Assembly: GCA_015152525.1 (NCBI GenBank)
Contig: SUTU01000013.1
Coordinates: 1 to 64,000, forward strand
Direction of reading: 5' to 3'
Origin: Cyanobacteria bacterium SIG28
GTDB lineage: Bacteria > Cyanobacteriota > Vampirovibrionia > Gastranaerophilales > Gastranaerophilaceae
DNA: 64,000 nt
Position 1 is the stretch's first letter. Each line of letters opens with the position of its first letter. Shown here piece by piece: positions 9,945-20,353 of this stretch. A model generated the notes under the pieces. That model ran no database searches. It saw nothing but the letters and a program-made list of their open reading frames with translations, and had not been told where the DNA came from. The translations under genes and the position numbers were made by a program.

Positions 9945-12038
9945 ATGGATTTATCTAAATTATCTAATATATTAAAAAATAATGATATTGTCCTTGCGAT
10001 AGGCTTGGTTATTATCGTTTGTATGATGGTAATTCCATTACCAGCTGCTTTGTTGGATTTACTTCTAACGATAAATATTTCATTAGCAGTAGTAATATTG
10101 CTTGTTTGTTTGTATACTCAAGAACCTTTGGATTATTCATCTTTTCCAACAGTTTTGCTGGTTGCAACACTTTTTAGGTTAGGTTTAAACGTAAGTTCAA
10201 CTCGACTTATTTTGTTACATGGCGAAGCCGGTAATGTAATTTCTTCTTTCGGGGAGTTCGTTGTCGGTGGTAATTACGTAGTTGGTGCCGTTATATTCTG
10301 TATACTTGTTTTAATTAACTTTATGGTAATTACAGGTGGTGCGACTCGTGTTGCTGAAGTTTCTGCTCGTTTTACATTGGATAAAATGCCGGGTAAACAA
10401 TTAAGTATTGACGCCGATTTAAACTCCGGACTTATTGATGAAGAACAAGCAAAGGAAAGACGTAAAAAGTTAGAACGAGAAACAGATTTTTACGGTACGA
10501 TGGACGGTGCTTCAAAATTCGTTAAAGGTGATGCGACAGCCGGTATTATTATTACAATAGTTAATATTGTCGGTGGTTTGATTATCGGGGTTCTACAGTT
10601 AAAAATGAATGTACAACAAGCTTTAGGAACATATACTATTTTAACTGTAGGTGATGGTCTTGTATCTCAAATTCCGGCACTTTTGATTTCTACTGCAACA
10701 GGTTTGATTGTATCTCGGGCAAGCGGAAAAGACGAATCTTTATCTACTGATATTAAGAATGAAATGTTTTCTGATCCAAGAGTTTTGGGTGTGGTAGCAG
10801 GCTTATTAGGTATTATGGGTGTTGTTCCTGGCATGCCGACTGTTCCGTTCCTACTAATTGCTACATTAGCAGGTGGAATGGCATTTCTGAAACTTAAAGA
10901 AAAAGATCAAGCTGTTAAAGATGAAGAAGCTCAAAAAGTTGCTCAGGAACAACAAGAAAAATTAGGTAAAAAAGAAAAACGCGCGAAAGCAACAAAAGAA
11001 AGCGTTATGGAGCTTCTAAACGTTGATACTATAGAAATTGAAGTTGGCTATCGCTTAGTTCAACTTTTAAACGTTGAAATGGGCGGTGATTTGTTAGAAC
11101 GTATAGCTCAAATCAGACGCCAAACGGCATTAGATTTAGGTATAGTTCTTCCTTCAATACGTGTGAGAGATAATTTGCAATTATCACCAAATTCGTATCA
11201 GATAAAATTAAAGGGTGTGGCACTTGAATCAGGTGATGTTTATCCTGAAAGATATCTTGCAATGTGTGCAGGTGATCCAGTCGGAAATCTAACAATTAAT
11301 GGTATACATGCTATAGAGCCTGCTTTTGGTTTACCTGCTTTATGGATTGAAGCTAAGGATAAAGATTTAGCGGAAATGTCCGGTTATACAGTAGTTTCAG
11401 CTTCAGCCGTTATTTCAACTCATATTACTGAAGTTATTAAAAAGTGTGCCCATGAAATTGTTTCTCGTTTCGATATTCAACAACTTATTGATAATCTTAA
11501 GAAGGAAGTTTCAGAAGACTATGTTAACGATATAATGAAGGATATTTCAATTAGTGATATTCAAATGGTTATTCAAAATTTATTGCAAGAGGGTGTTGCA
11601 ATTAGAGATTTGAAAACAATATTAGAAACTATAAGTTTGCAGGGTAAGATTAATAAAAATCCAATATTTTTAACAGAGCATTCTCGTCAAGCTTTGTCAA
11701 GAAATATTTGTAAGCAAAATCTTGCTGACACAGGTGATTTATATGCAATTCTAATTGATCCGAATGTAGAAAGTGTTATTGCGAAAGGTGCCAGCCCGGA
11801 TGGTACAAATGTAACTTTGGATCCGGTATTTACAAGAAATTTACAAGAAAAAATGAATTCGGAACTGGAAAAAGCAATAACTGCAACCGGAAATCAACCT
11901 GTAATACTTTGTTCTTCTCCAATAAGATATTTGTTTAGAAAACTCGTAGAAAGAACGTATCCACAAATTGCAATTATGTCATATAATGAAATTAGTCCTA
12001 ATGTAAAGGTGAAATCTGTTGGTAAAATAAATTTTTAA
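9945..12038 (+). CDS. flhA: Flagellar export gate protein FlhA
   Basis: FPTVLLVATLFRLGLNVSSTRLIL; KMPGKQLSIDADLNSGLIDEEQAKERR. Confidence 0.97.
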   Translation: MDLSKLSNILKNNDIVLAIGLVIIVCMMVIPLPAALLDLLLTINISLAVVILLVCLYTQEPLDYSSFPTVLLVATLFRLGLNVSSTRLILLHGEAGNVISSFGEFVVGGNYVVGAVIFCILVLINFMVITGGATRVAEVSARFTLDKMPGKQLSIDADLNSGLIDEEQAKERRKKLERETDFYGTMDGASKFVKGDATAGIIITIVNIVGGLIIGVLQLKMNVQQALGTYTILTVGDGLVSQIPALLISTATGLIVSRASGKDESLSTDIKNEMFSDPRVLGVVAGLLGIMGVVPGMPTVPFLLIATLAGGMAFLKLKEKDQAVKDEEAQKVAQEQQEKLGKKEKRAKATKESVMELLNVDTIEIEVGYRLVQLLNVEMGGDLLERIAQIRRQTALDLGIVLPSIRVRDNLQLSPNSYQIKLKGVALESGDVYPERYLAMCAGDPVGNLTINGIHAIEPAFGLPALWIEAKDKDLAEMSGYTVVSASAVISTHITEVIKKCAHEIVSRFDIQQLIDNLKKEVSEDYVNDIMKDISISDIQMVIQNLLQEGVAIRDLKTILETISLQGKINKNPIFLTEHSRQALSRNICKQNLADTGDLYAILIDPNVESVIAKGASPDGTNVTLDPVFTRNLQEKMNSELEKAITATGNQPVILCSSPIRYLFRKLVERTYPQIAIMSYNEISPNVKVKSVGKINF

Positions 12039-12052
12039 GAGGTGCTTAAAAA

Positions 12053-12643
12053 ATGAGAGAATTAGTTAAAAAAGATCAGCTGGTAACAATAGTTCCGCAG
12101 GATTTTAAAAATTCAAACAAAGGAAAAGTTTTGGAAGTTGACTTAAAAGGCTTTAGAATGGAGTTGAAGTATAAGCCTGAAGGACTTTTGAAAAATCATA
12201 TTTGTGATTTTTATTCTCTTACAGATAACGGTTACCTCTATTTTGAATCTTATATACAAGCTTTAGAAAATAATGTTATTACGATTGCGAACCCTGTAAA
12301 ACATAGATTTCTACAACGTCGTAAGTTTACTCGTATAAAATTCTTAGAAGATATTGAGTTAAGCTGTGGTGATATTACTCATAAAGCCAGAACTTTAGAT
12401 TTATCTGCAGGTGGTATGAAACTAAGAACAGAAGAAAATATCGATATTGAAAAAGAATACAAAGTTTCTGTAAAACTTAGTCCTGAACAGGTTATAAATT
12501 GTAAATATCAATTAATAAGAGTTGAAAAAGGTGATAACGGTATTTATACAATTTCAGGTAGATTTGTAAACCTATCAAATGTCGATAAAATGACTTTGGT
12601 TCAATTCTGTATGAAAAAAGATATGGAGAATCTTAATAAGTAA
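12053..12643 (+). CDS. PilZ-like (c-di-GMP binding, flagellar-brake type) protein
   Basis: RRKFTRIKFLEDIELSCGD...TLDLSAGGMKLRTEE resembles PilZ RxxxR...(D/N)xSxxG. Confidence 0.75.
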   Translation: MRELVKKDQLVTIVPQDFKNSNKGKVLEVDLKGFRMELKYKPEGLLKNHICDFYSLTDNGYLYFESYIQALENNVITIANPVKHRFLQRRKFTRIKFLEDIELSCGDITHKARTLDLSAGGMKLRTEENIDIEKEYKVSVKLSPEQVINCKYQLIRVEKGDNGIYTISGRFVNLSNVDKMTLVQFCMKKDMENLNK

Positions 12644-12990
12644 TGGGTTATGCTGAAAACATTAGAATGTTTTTTATAGTTATAACTATATTAGTAATCG
12701 GAACAGTTTCAATTATTAATATTGGTTCAATAGACTTGCATTCTATTACAACGACATTGATAATTCTCCTACCGGCAGTTATTGTAATGGGTTTTCTAGG
12801 TCAAAAAATCGGTGAAATTGCGGATAATCCAAAAAATAGAGCTGATGCTGATTATAAACAAGCTGTTTTAAATGCTCTTAAAAAGATGGATAAGTCTATT
12901 ACTCTTCAAGAACTTAATGAAAAGTTGACTAAAACTGTAGCAGAACCTGATGCACCTGATACAGAAGCTGAAGACGATGTTGATGTTTAG
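12643..12990 (+). CDS. Small membrane protein, unknown function
   Basis: Two TM segments plus acidic tail; coupled to upstream PilZ gene. Confidence 0.65.
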   Translation: MGYAENIRMFFIVITILVIGTVSIINIGSIDLHSITTTLIILLPAVIVMGFLGQKIGEIADNPKNRADADYKQAVLNALKKMDKSITLQELNEKLTKTVAEPDAPDTEAEDDVDV

Positions 12991-12994
12991 AAAA

Positions 12995-13591
12995 TTATAA
13001 CTCTCGTCTGCCTTCAATAGCTCGTGCTAAAGTTATTTCATCTGCATATTCTAAATCGGCGCCAACAGGTAAACCAAAAGCAATTCTGGAAATTTTTATA
13101 CCGAAAGGCTTGATTAGTTTTGTTAGATACAAGCTTGTTGCTTCACCTTCAACAGAAGGTGATAGTGCAAGGATTACTTCTTGTACTTCTTCATTTGTAA
13201 GTCTTGTAAGTAGTTCTTTTATTCGAATATCTTCGGCACCAATTCCATCCATTGGAGAAATAAGTCCTTGTAATACGTGGTAAAGACCTTTATATTCATT
13301 GGTTTTTTCTATAGCGATTAAATCTTTTGTTTCGCTAACTACACAAATTACTGATCTGTTGCGGTTTGTTGATTGACAAATCTCGCAAGGTGAATTTGTT
13401 GAAATGTTAAAACAAATTTCACAAGTTCTTGCGTTTCTCTTAGCTTCAAGTATTGCATTAGCGAATTTCTCAACTTCGCTTCCTGGCATTTTTAAAATTT
13501 GAAAAGCCATCCGTTGAGCTGATTTTGGTCCAACGGATGGAAATTTCTGAAATTGTTCTATTAATGTTGCTATACTTTTTGGATAAATCAT
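12995..13591 (-). CDS. recR: Recombination protein RecR
   Basis: [24 protein letters not shown] zinc finger; Toprim region. Confidence 0.96.
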   Translation of the reverse strand: MIYPKSIATLIEQFQKFPSVGPKSAQRMAFQILKMPGSEVEKFANAILEAKRNARTCEICFNISTNSPCEICQSTNRNRSVICVVSETKDLIAIEKTNEYKGLYHVLQGLISPMDGIGAEDIRIKELLTRLTNEEVQEVILALSPSVEGEATSLYLTKLIKPFGIKISRIAFGLPVGADLEYADEITLARAIEGRREL

Positions 13592-13624
13592 TAATCTTAC
13601 CTTGAAATCAAAGATTTTATATCT

Positions 13625-13963
13625 TTATAAAGTAAGTCCAGGGATACTTACACCACCTGTAACCGATTTCATTTTTGATTCCATTTCTGCTTTAGATTTT
13701 TCTGTTGCAGATTTCATAGCAGATGTAATTAAATCTTCTAACATTTCGATATCATCAGAAGTGATTGAAGCAGGATTTTCAGGGTTGATAGCTTCAGCTG
13801 ATAATTTGATAGATTTGAATTGACCTTTTCCGTCGCAAACAACTTTCACTGAACCATTACCGGCTGTACCTTCTATATTCATATTAGTTAATTCTGATTG
13901 TGCGTCTACTAATTTTTTTTGAATATTTTGAGCTTGTTTCATCATATTCATCATGTTCATCAT
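13625..13963 (-). CDS. YbaB/EbfC family nucleoid-associated protein
   Basis: MMKQAQNIQKKLVDAQSEL...GNGSVKVVCDGKGQFKSIKLS; next to recR. Confidence 0.92.
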   Translation of the reverse strand: MMNMMNMMKQAQNIQKKLVDAQSELTNMNIEGTAGNGSVKVVCDGKGQFKSIKLSAEAINPENPASITSDDIEMLEDLITSAMKSATEKSKAEMESKMKSVTGGVSIPGLTL

Positions 13964-14028
13964 AATTATTTTCCTCCTCTATTGTTGTTTTAGGTATTTT
14001 ATTTGGTTTGACGATTAGATTAAAAATT

Positions 14029-14781
14029 TTAACCTTCCAATTTTTCCATTAGTGCGTCATCGATATCAAAATTTGCATAAACATTTTGTACATCGTCATG
14101 TTCTTCTAATTTTCCTAATAGTCTGATTATATTTTGAGCTGTTTTTTCATCGGTAACTTCGATAGTGTTTTGCGGAATTCTGGTAAATTCGGCACTAACT
14201 GATTTGAAACCTGCATTTTCAAGCCCTTCTGCAACAGATTGAAGGTTAGGAATAGAAGTATAAACTTTGTACTCGCCCTCTTCTTCTACAATATCTTCCG
14301 CATCAAGATTAATTGAAGCTTCAAACAGGGAGTCAAAATCTACATCTTCTGAGTTGAAAGTTATACAACCTTTTTTATCAAACATCCAACCAACACAACC
14401 TGTTTCGCCGAGGTTTCCGTTGAATTTTGTAAAATAACTTCTAATATCACCAGCTGTACGGTTTTTGTTGTCTGTCATAGCTTCAATAACTACAGCAACA
14501 CCGCCGGCAGCATAACCTTCATAAATCATTTCCTCATAATTTTCGGTAGAACCAGCACCGCAACCTTTTTCTATAGCTCGTTTGATGTTGTCGTTAGGTA
14601 ATCCTGCTGCTTTTGCTTTTTCAATAGCTGTTCTTAGACGGAAATTTCCGGCCGGATCACCACCGCCAAGTTTTGATGCTACAATAATTTCTCTTGAAAA
14701 TTTTTGAAACTCAGCCGCTCGTAGCGAGTCAGTTTTTGCTTTTTTATGTTTTATTGTTGACCACTTTGAATGACCACTCAT
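14029..14781 (-). CDS. YebC/PmpR family transcriptional regulator
   Basis: MSGHSKWSTIKHKKAKTDSLRAAEFQKFSREI. Confidence 0.97.
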   Translation of the reverse strand: MSGHSKWSTIKHKKAKTDSLRAAEFQKFSREIIVASKLGGGDPAGNFRLRTAIEKAKAAGLPNDNIKRAIEKGCGAGSTENYEEMIYEGYAAGGVAVVIEAMTDNKNRTAGDIRSYFTKFNGNLGETGCVGWMFDKKGCITFNSEDVDFDSLFEASINLDAEDIVEEEGEYKVYTSIPNLQSVAEGLENAGFKSVSAEFTRIPQNTIEVTDEKTAQNIIRLLGKLEEHDDVQNVYANFDIDDALMEKLEG

Positions 14782-14966
14782 AATTTTACCCCTTTTGCCC
14801 TTTTGTCTGTACTGCTTAACAATTATATGTCAAATATTTAAAGATAGCAAGTTCGTTTTAAGTCTTAATATTCTTCTTTAATGTTAGGAATTATGTCTAA
14901 TATTTTTTTGTAATAAATTACCTGTTATGCTGATTTGTTGTTTATATAACAGGGTAATATGTAAAT

Positions 14967-15137
14967 ATGCAAATAACTAACTTTTTTAAAACTTTAAATA
15001 AAAAAATTAAAGATTATGATAAGGTTGCTCAAAATCCATTTTTGAACAACCGACAACTAATTTTAATCTGGATTGAAGATTGCAATCTAAATCCTACAGA
15101 TAATTCCGGTATCTTATATCAAGATGACAATGATTAG
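14967..15137 (+). CDS. Possible 56-aa small protein (below the ORF-track cutoff)
   Basis: ATG at 14967 reads MQITNFFKTLNKKIKDYDKVAQNPFLNNRQLILIWIEDCNLNPTDNSGILYQDDND, stop 15135-15137; weak RBS. Confidence 0.4.
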   Translation: MQITNFFKTLNKKIKDYDKVAQNPFLNNRQLILIWIEDCNLNPTDNSGILYQDDND

Positions 15138-15144
15138 CTGAAAA

Positions 15145-16488
15145 TTATTTGCATCTTCCTGTTAAGACTTTTGCAACATATTGAATAAATATAGTAGCTT
15201 CCCAGAACAGAGTTCTATGTTTAACGTAGTATAAATCATATCCTAAGCGTTCTTCAGGAATACATTCAGGTTCATTTACTTGTTGCCAGCCTGTCCAACC
15301 AGGTCTTACCCAGTTTCGACATTCCCAAAACGGAATATTTTCTTTGTTTTCTTCGTAGACTTCTTCTCTTACTGGACGAGGTCCGATTATACTCATTTCG
15401 CCTTTTAAAATGTTCAACATTTGAGGAATGTCATCAATGTGGAATTTGCGGATTAAACGACAGAATGGCATAATTCTTTTATCGTTATTTTCAACGTCTT
15501 CCAAATCATCATCGAAGCTTTCGTCAACTTTGTCTTGGTACATTGTTCTGAATTTAATCATTTTAAACGGTTTTCCAAATTTACCGATTCTTGTTTGCAT
15601 AAAAAATATCGGTCCAAAATCGGATAATTTTATTCCGATTGCAGTAATAATAGTTACCGGTAATGTTATAACTAAAATAGTGATCGCTGCTATTATATCC
15701 AAAACCTTTTTGATATAAGAATAAAGAATATGTTTTGGTCTGACATAATCATAGAATAACCAGTTTACAGCCATTTTATTTGTAAAGAGTTTTCTTGTTA
15801 TATGCGCATAAAAAGTTGGCATTCTCCATACTTTTACGCCAAGAGGAATTCCCTTTGCCAAATCTGTCAAGATGTTTGAATCCATTCTTGATTTAACGGC
15901 AATAATTACCATATCAACATTATTATCCTTAATTACAGCTTCTGAATCGTATGTTAAGCCTAAAATAGGGATTGTCGAGTCTTCTTCTTCTATAGTATTC
16001 ATATTGTCGTCTAAAAATCCTACAACTCTCATTCCGAGTTCAGGTCTTGATTGAATTTCTTCCGCAATAAGTTTTCCGTCTTGTCCGGCACCAACTATCA
16101 ATATATTTTTTACCGGTTTTAAGAATGTTTTATAGATTAAATAAATTAATCTGGTAAACAAAATTCCTATAAAAATTAAAAATAAGTCAAGAATAATTAA
16201 ATCTAACACAAGAACTTTGATAATCGGTGCGGATAATATTCCGGCAATAAACGCACCTACAAAAATGCCTTCAAATAGGAGATAAATATCTTTTGCGCCG
16301 TATTTTCGAAGTTGGTAAAAACCTTTCATCCCAAGTATAAGCATTATTGAAAATAAAAATATTGCAGATATTCCAAATAGTTGACTCCAAGTGTGAACAA
16401 CATAACAAAAAGTACAAAAACTAGTTACAGCAATGATTAGAGCGTCAATCACAGCTAATACATAAATTGATCTTGATAAAACTGCCAT
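15145..16488 (-). CDS. Polyprenyl glycosyl-phosphotransferase (WbaP/exopolysaccharide initiating sugar transferase type)
   Basis: N-terminal TM and CoA-binding-like domain, then KMIKFRTMYQD...IDDIPQMLNILKGEMSIIGPRPVREE...RPGWTGWQQV. Confidence 0.92.
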   Translation of the reverse strand: MAVLSRSIYVLAVIDALIIAVTSFCTFCYVVHTWSQLFGISAIFLFSIMLILGMKGFYQLRKYGAKDIYLLFEGIFVGAFIAGILSAPIIKVLVLDLIILDLFLIFIGILFTRLIYLIYKTFLKPVKNILIVGAGQDGKLIAEEIQSRPELGMRVVGFLDDNMNTIEEEDSTIPILGLTYDSEAVIKDNNVDMVIIAVKSRMDSNILTDLAKGIPLGVKVWRMPTFYAHITRKLFTNKMAVNWLFYDYVRPKHILYSYIKKVLDIIAAITILVITLPVTIITAIGIKLSDFGPIFFMQTRIGKFGKPFKMIKFRTMYQDKVDESFDDDLEDVENNDKRIMPFCRLIRKFHIDDIPQMLNILKGEMSIIGPRPVREEVYEENKENIPFWECRNWVRPGWTGWQQVNEPECIPEERLGYDLYYVKHRTLFWEATIFIQYVAKVLTGRCK

Positions 16489-16563
16489 ACTATCTCCTAT
16501 TTATAAAACCAACGGATTTACTTCTTATATTATATCATATTTTGCTTGTTTTTTGAATTAATG

Positions 16564-17379
16564 TTAAGCTCTTAAGGCTAAATAATCTTTAAGTGCAGTT
16601 TTCCAGTCTCTGCAGAACCCGCTGTTATCCATCGCACTGTTTTTAGGACGTTTTGCCTTGCAGGTATATTCGTTGGAAGAGCAAGGGCTAAATTTACATT
16701 CAATATTTAATTGATTATGAATTTCTTTTGCAAATTCATACCAAGAAGTAATTCCGCTTCCGCAAATATGGTATATCCCGTAAGGTTTTTGTAATAATTT
16801 TATTATGCAGTTAGCAAGTTCTACAGTCCAAGTCGGGCAACCGAATTGGTCGTTTACTATTTTAATACTGTCTTTTTCGGAATTTGCAATTACCGTTTCT
16901 ACAAAATTTTTACCGTGATGACCATATAACCAACTGGTTCTGGCTATATAATATTTTTCGCAATATTTTTTTATAGCTTCTTCGCCTTGTAATTTTGTCA
17001 ATCCGTATTTATTCAAAGGGTTTGTTTCATCTAAAGGTGTATATGCGGTTGATTTTTTACCGTCAAATACATAATCTGTTGAAATGTAAATTAGAGTTGT
17101 GTCAAACTTTGAACAAGCTTTAGCAATATTTTCTGTTCCAAGCGCGTTGATTTTATGTGCTAATTCATATTCTTCTTCAGCTTTTTCAACATTAGTATAT
17201 GCAGCACAATGAATAACGAGATTAGGCTTGACATCTTCCATAACAGCATTAACTAAATCGCCGTTTGTTATATCTAAATTATCTTTGTCAGTTTCGATTA
17301 CATAGCATCCGATATCTTCTAGGATAGGGCACAAATCTTGACCTAACATTCCGTTTGCGCCGGTTACAAGAACTTTCAT
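16564..17379 (-). CDS. rfbD: dTDP-4-dehydrorhamnose reductase
   Basis: MKVLVTGANGMLGQDL...YISTDYVFDGKKSTAYTPLDETNPLNKYGLTKLQGE. Confidence 0.93.
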   Translation of the reverse strand: MKVLVTGANGMLGQDLCPILEDIGCYVIETDKDNLDITNGDLVNAVMEDVKPNLVIHCAAYTNVEKAEEEYELAHKINALGTENIAKACSKFDTTLIYISTDYVFDGKKSTAYTPLDETNPLNKYGLTKLQGEEAIKKYCEKYYIARTSWLYGHHGKNFVETVIANSEKDSIKIVNDQFGCPTWTVELANCIIKLLQKPYGIYHICGSGITSWYEFAKEIHNQLNIECKFSPCSSNEYTCKAKRPKNSAMDNSGFCRDWKTALKDYLALRA

Positions 17380-17383
17380 CTAT

Positions 17384-18361
17384 TTAACTCCGTTTTTTCT
17401 TCTTTACATTATTAATCCATTCAGGATTATTCAAATACCAATTTATTGTAGTTTTGATACCGTCTTCAAACGTAGTAGAAGGTTTCCAACCCAATTGAGT
17501 TGAAATCTTATTACTGTTTATGGCATAACGTTTATCGTGTCCAAGTCTGTCTTGAACAAATTCGATATAAGTTTCGTCTTTGTCCATCATTTGAAGAATT
17601 AGGTTTGTCATTTCAATATTCGTTTTTTCATTGTTTCCGCCAATATTATATATTTCACCAACTTTTCCTTTATGCAAAACAAGATTTATAGCTTCACAAT
17701 GGTCATAAACAAAGAGCCAATCTCGTACATTAAGTCCGTCGCCATATATAGGAACTTTTTCATTATTTAGTAATCGAGAAACAAAGAATGGTATTAGTTT
17801 CTCAGGATACTGGTATGGTCCGTAATTATTTGAACATCTTGTTGTCATTACGGGAAGCTTGTATGTTTCATAAAAAGAACGTACCAACATGTCAGCACCG
17901 GCTTTTGTTGCAGAATATGGACTGTTAGGTGAAAGCGGTGAGGTTTCAGAAAAATAACCTTCTTTATCTAAACTTCCGTAAACTTCATCCGTGGATATTT
18001 GAATATAACGCTCAATGCCTAATTCTAAAGCTGCTTCTAAAAGATTTAAAGTTCCTTTAACATTAGTTTCCAAAAATATTGAAGGATTTTTTATGGAATT
18101 ATCAACGTGTGTTTCCGCAGCAAAATTTATTATGCAATCAGAGTCTTTAACCAAATCTCTTACAAGATTTTTATCACATATATTTCCTTGTACAAAAGAG
18201 TAGTTCGGATTATCTTTTATATCGTTTAAATTGTCCAAGTTACCGCAATAGGTAAGAGCATCAAGGTTGATTATTTTATAATTAGGATTTCTGTTTAGTA
18301 TATGTCTTACAAAACAACTGCCTATAAATCCGGCACCGCCTGTAACTAACAATGTTGTCAT
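17384..18361 (-). CDS. rfbB: dTDP-glucose 4,6-dehydratase
   Basis: LLVTGGAGFIGSCFVRHIL...STDEVYGSL...NYGPYQYPEKLIPFF. Confidence 0.95.
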   Translation of the reverse strand: MTTLLVTGGAGFIGSCFVRHILNRNPNYKIINLDALTYCGNLDNLNDIKDNPNYSFVQGNICDKNLVRDLVKDSDCIINFAAETHVDNSIKNPSIFLETNVKGTLNLLEAALELGIERYIQISTDEVYGSLDKEGYFSETSPLSPNSPYSATKAGADMLVRSFYETYKLPVMTTRCSNNYGPYQYPEKLIPFFVSRLLNNEKVPIYGDGLNVRDWLFVYDHCEAINLVLHKGKVGEIYNIGGNNEKTNIEMTNLILQMMDKDETYIEFVQDRLGHDKRYAINSNKISTQLGWKPSTTFEDGIKTTINWYLNNPEWINNVKKKKRS

Positions 18362-18904
18362 CTAAATAACCTCCTTTAAACTCGGATGTTTTTTATCTTT
18401 TTCGGATAAAATCGGATCAAAATCAATTTCCCAATCAATATTTATATCTTTATCATCCCATTTTATACCGCTGTCAGCTTCTGCATTATATTCTTCACTG
18501 ACTTTATAAATGACTTTTGCTGTATCTGAAATTACAACAAAACCATGTGCAAACCCTTTAGGGATATATAACAAATTGTTATTATCTTCTGAAAGTTCTA
18601 CTTTTATATATTGACCAAATGTTTTAGAGTTTTTTCTTATATCAACAGCCACATCAAAAATCTTGCCTTCTAAGCATTTTACCAATTTTGCTTGTTCGTA
18701 TGGCGGTTTTTGATAATGTAAACCTCTTAGAACATGTGCTGTTGAGTTTGAATAGTTATCTTGTACAAAATTATCGCAAATTCCGTTAGCAATAAATTCG
18801 GATTTTTTGTAATTCTCCATAAAAAATCCTCTTGTATCTTCAAATAATTTCGGTTTTACAAGAATTAAATCAGGTATTTCCAGTCTTTCAAATTCAAAAG
18901 GCAT
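18362..18904 (-). CDS. rfbC: dTDP-4-dehydrorhamnose 3,5-epimerase
   Basis: DTRGFFMENY...VLRGLHYQKPPYEQAKLVKCLEGKIFDVAVDIRKNSKTFGQY; downstream ATG (MPFEFERL) preferred. Confidence 0.93.
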   Translation of the reverse strand: MPFEFERLEIPDLILVKPKLFEDTRGFFMENYKKSEFIANGICDNFVQDNYSNSTAHVLRGLHYQKPPYEQAKLVKCLEGKIFDVAVDIRKNSKTFGQYIKVELSEDNNNLLYIPKGFAHGFVVISDTAKVIYKVSEEYNAEADSGIKWDDKDINIDWEIDFDPILSEKDKKHPSLKEVI

Positions 18905-19098
18905 AAAAGCTCCCAATACACATTCATCTTTTTAGTTAAGGATACAATAAAATTAGGTGTTTGGCAATAAAATGTTGCGATAAAAAGAATTATTGTAAAA
19001 AATTTAACTATGTAGTTTTGTTAAAATAAATTGCACAAACTCCTTATTTAATATAGCATATAAGATATAAATTATTTAGGATAGAAGGAGGACATTAT

Positions 19099-20235
19099 AT
19101 GTTCAAAAAAATATGGAAAGGTTTTTTTGCTTTAGTTGCGATGGCAATAATGAGTAATCCTGCAAACGCTTTTTACACTGATATGGATGAAACCCACTGG
19201 GCTTATCAGTCAATTAAGTTTTTAACAGAAGTAGGGGTTGTAGTTGGTTATCCGGACGGTACTTATAAACCGGATATTCCTGTAACAAGAGCTGAGTTTG
19301 CTTCTATGGCAATTAAAGCTTTAGGACAAGAAAGCGCAAATGTTACACAAGAAATTCATTTTAACGACTTAACACCTGATTTTTGGGCATACAATATTAT
19401 ACAAAAGGCTGTGTATTTTGATTTAATTCCTGATGCAAAGGGTGAAAGTTACAGGCCTTATGATTCAGTTACAAGAGCAGAAGCTATAAATATTGCAGTA
19501 AATGCTTTAACAACTCAGCAAATTAGTCAAGAAAAAGCCGATGATATTATCGCAAAATCTTACCAAGATTATGAGCAATTACCGGCATGGTTTTTGATGG
19601 CTGCAGCTAAAGCTCACGTTCTTGATTTGGTTGTTGTAATGCCTGGTAATGAAGGAAAAATGGAAGCTATGCGACCTGCTAACAGAGCAGAAGTTGCTCA
19701 AATTTTATATAAGATGATGCAAGAAGCAAAACTTAATCCAAATGCTAAGTTAGCTGAAGTTATGCAAAAAAGAGTTGCAGAAGGTTTTATTGTTGATAAT
19801 GTTAAAGTACAAGGTTCAATTGGTATTGTTCCGGCTGGTACTATTTTCCCAATAAAACTTGAAACTGTAGTTGGTTCAGAAGTTTCTAATGTTACCGATG
19901 TTTATACGGCAAAAACACCTAAGAACTATGTTACTAAAGAAAAATATCTACTTATATCAGAAAATAGTGATATGAAGGGACAAGTAAAATATGTTCAAAG
20001 AGGTAAACTGTTTAAACAACAAGGTGAAGTGATTATCAAGAATGAACTTTTAGTAACACCTAACGATCAAGCGGTTATGGTTTATGGTGTTGCGACACTA
20101 ACACCTGACAAAATTGGCTTTTGGAGAAAAATATTTAAGGGTAAACAAGTTATTACAAAACCTGGTGAAATTGTAAATATCAGATTACTTGCACCTATAA
20201 AAATTGATTTAACAAACGGTTATATTTATGAATAA
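19099..20235 (+). CDS. S-layer homology (SLH) domain secreted protein
   Basis: Signal peptide then FYTDMDETHWAYQSIKFLTEVGVVVGYPDGTYKPDIPVTRAEFASMA and a second SLH repeat. Confidence 0.9.
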   Translation: MFKKIWKGFFALVAMAIMSNPANAFYTDMDETHWAYQSIKFLTEVGVVVGYPDGTYKPDIPVTRAEFASMAIKALGQESANVTQEIHFNDLTPDFWAYNIIQKAVYFDLIPDAKGESYRPYDSVTRAEAINIAVNALTTQQISQEKADDIIAKSYQDYEQLPAWFLMAAAKAHVLDLVVVMPGNEGKMEAMRPANRAEVAQILYKMMQEAKLNPNAKLAEVMQKRVAEGFIVDNVKVQGSIGIVPAGTIFPIKLETVVGSEVSNVTDVYTAKTPKNYVTKEKYLLISENSDMKGQVKYVQRGKLFKQQGEVIIKNELLVTPNDQAVMVYGVATLTPDKIGFWRKIFKGKQVITKPGEIVNIRLLAPIKIDLTNGYIYE

Positions 20236-20259
20236 TAAAGTTAATCTATAAAGCATATA

Positions 20260-20288
20260 AGAGGATAAATTTTAAATTTATCCTCTTT
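20260..20288 (+). terminator. Rho-independent terminator
   Basis: AGAGGATAAATTTTAAATTTATCCTCTTTTT. Confidence 0.85.
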
Positions 20289-20353
20289 TTGTTTATAAAA
20301 TCTGCTGAGCAAAAAATTTTTTTGTGTTAAAATTTTTTCGAAGGATAAATAAT

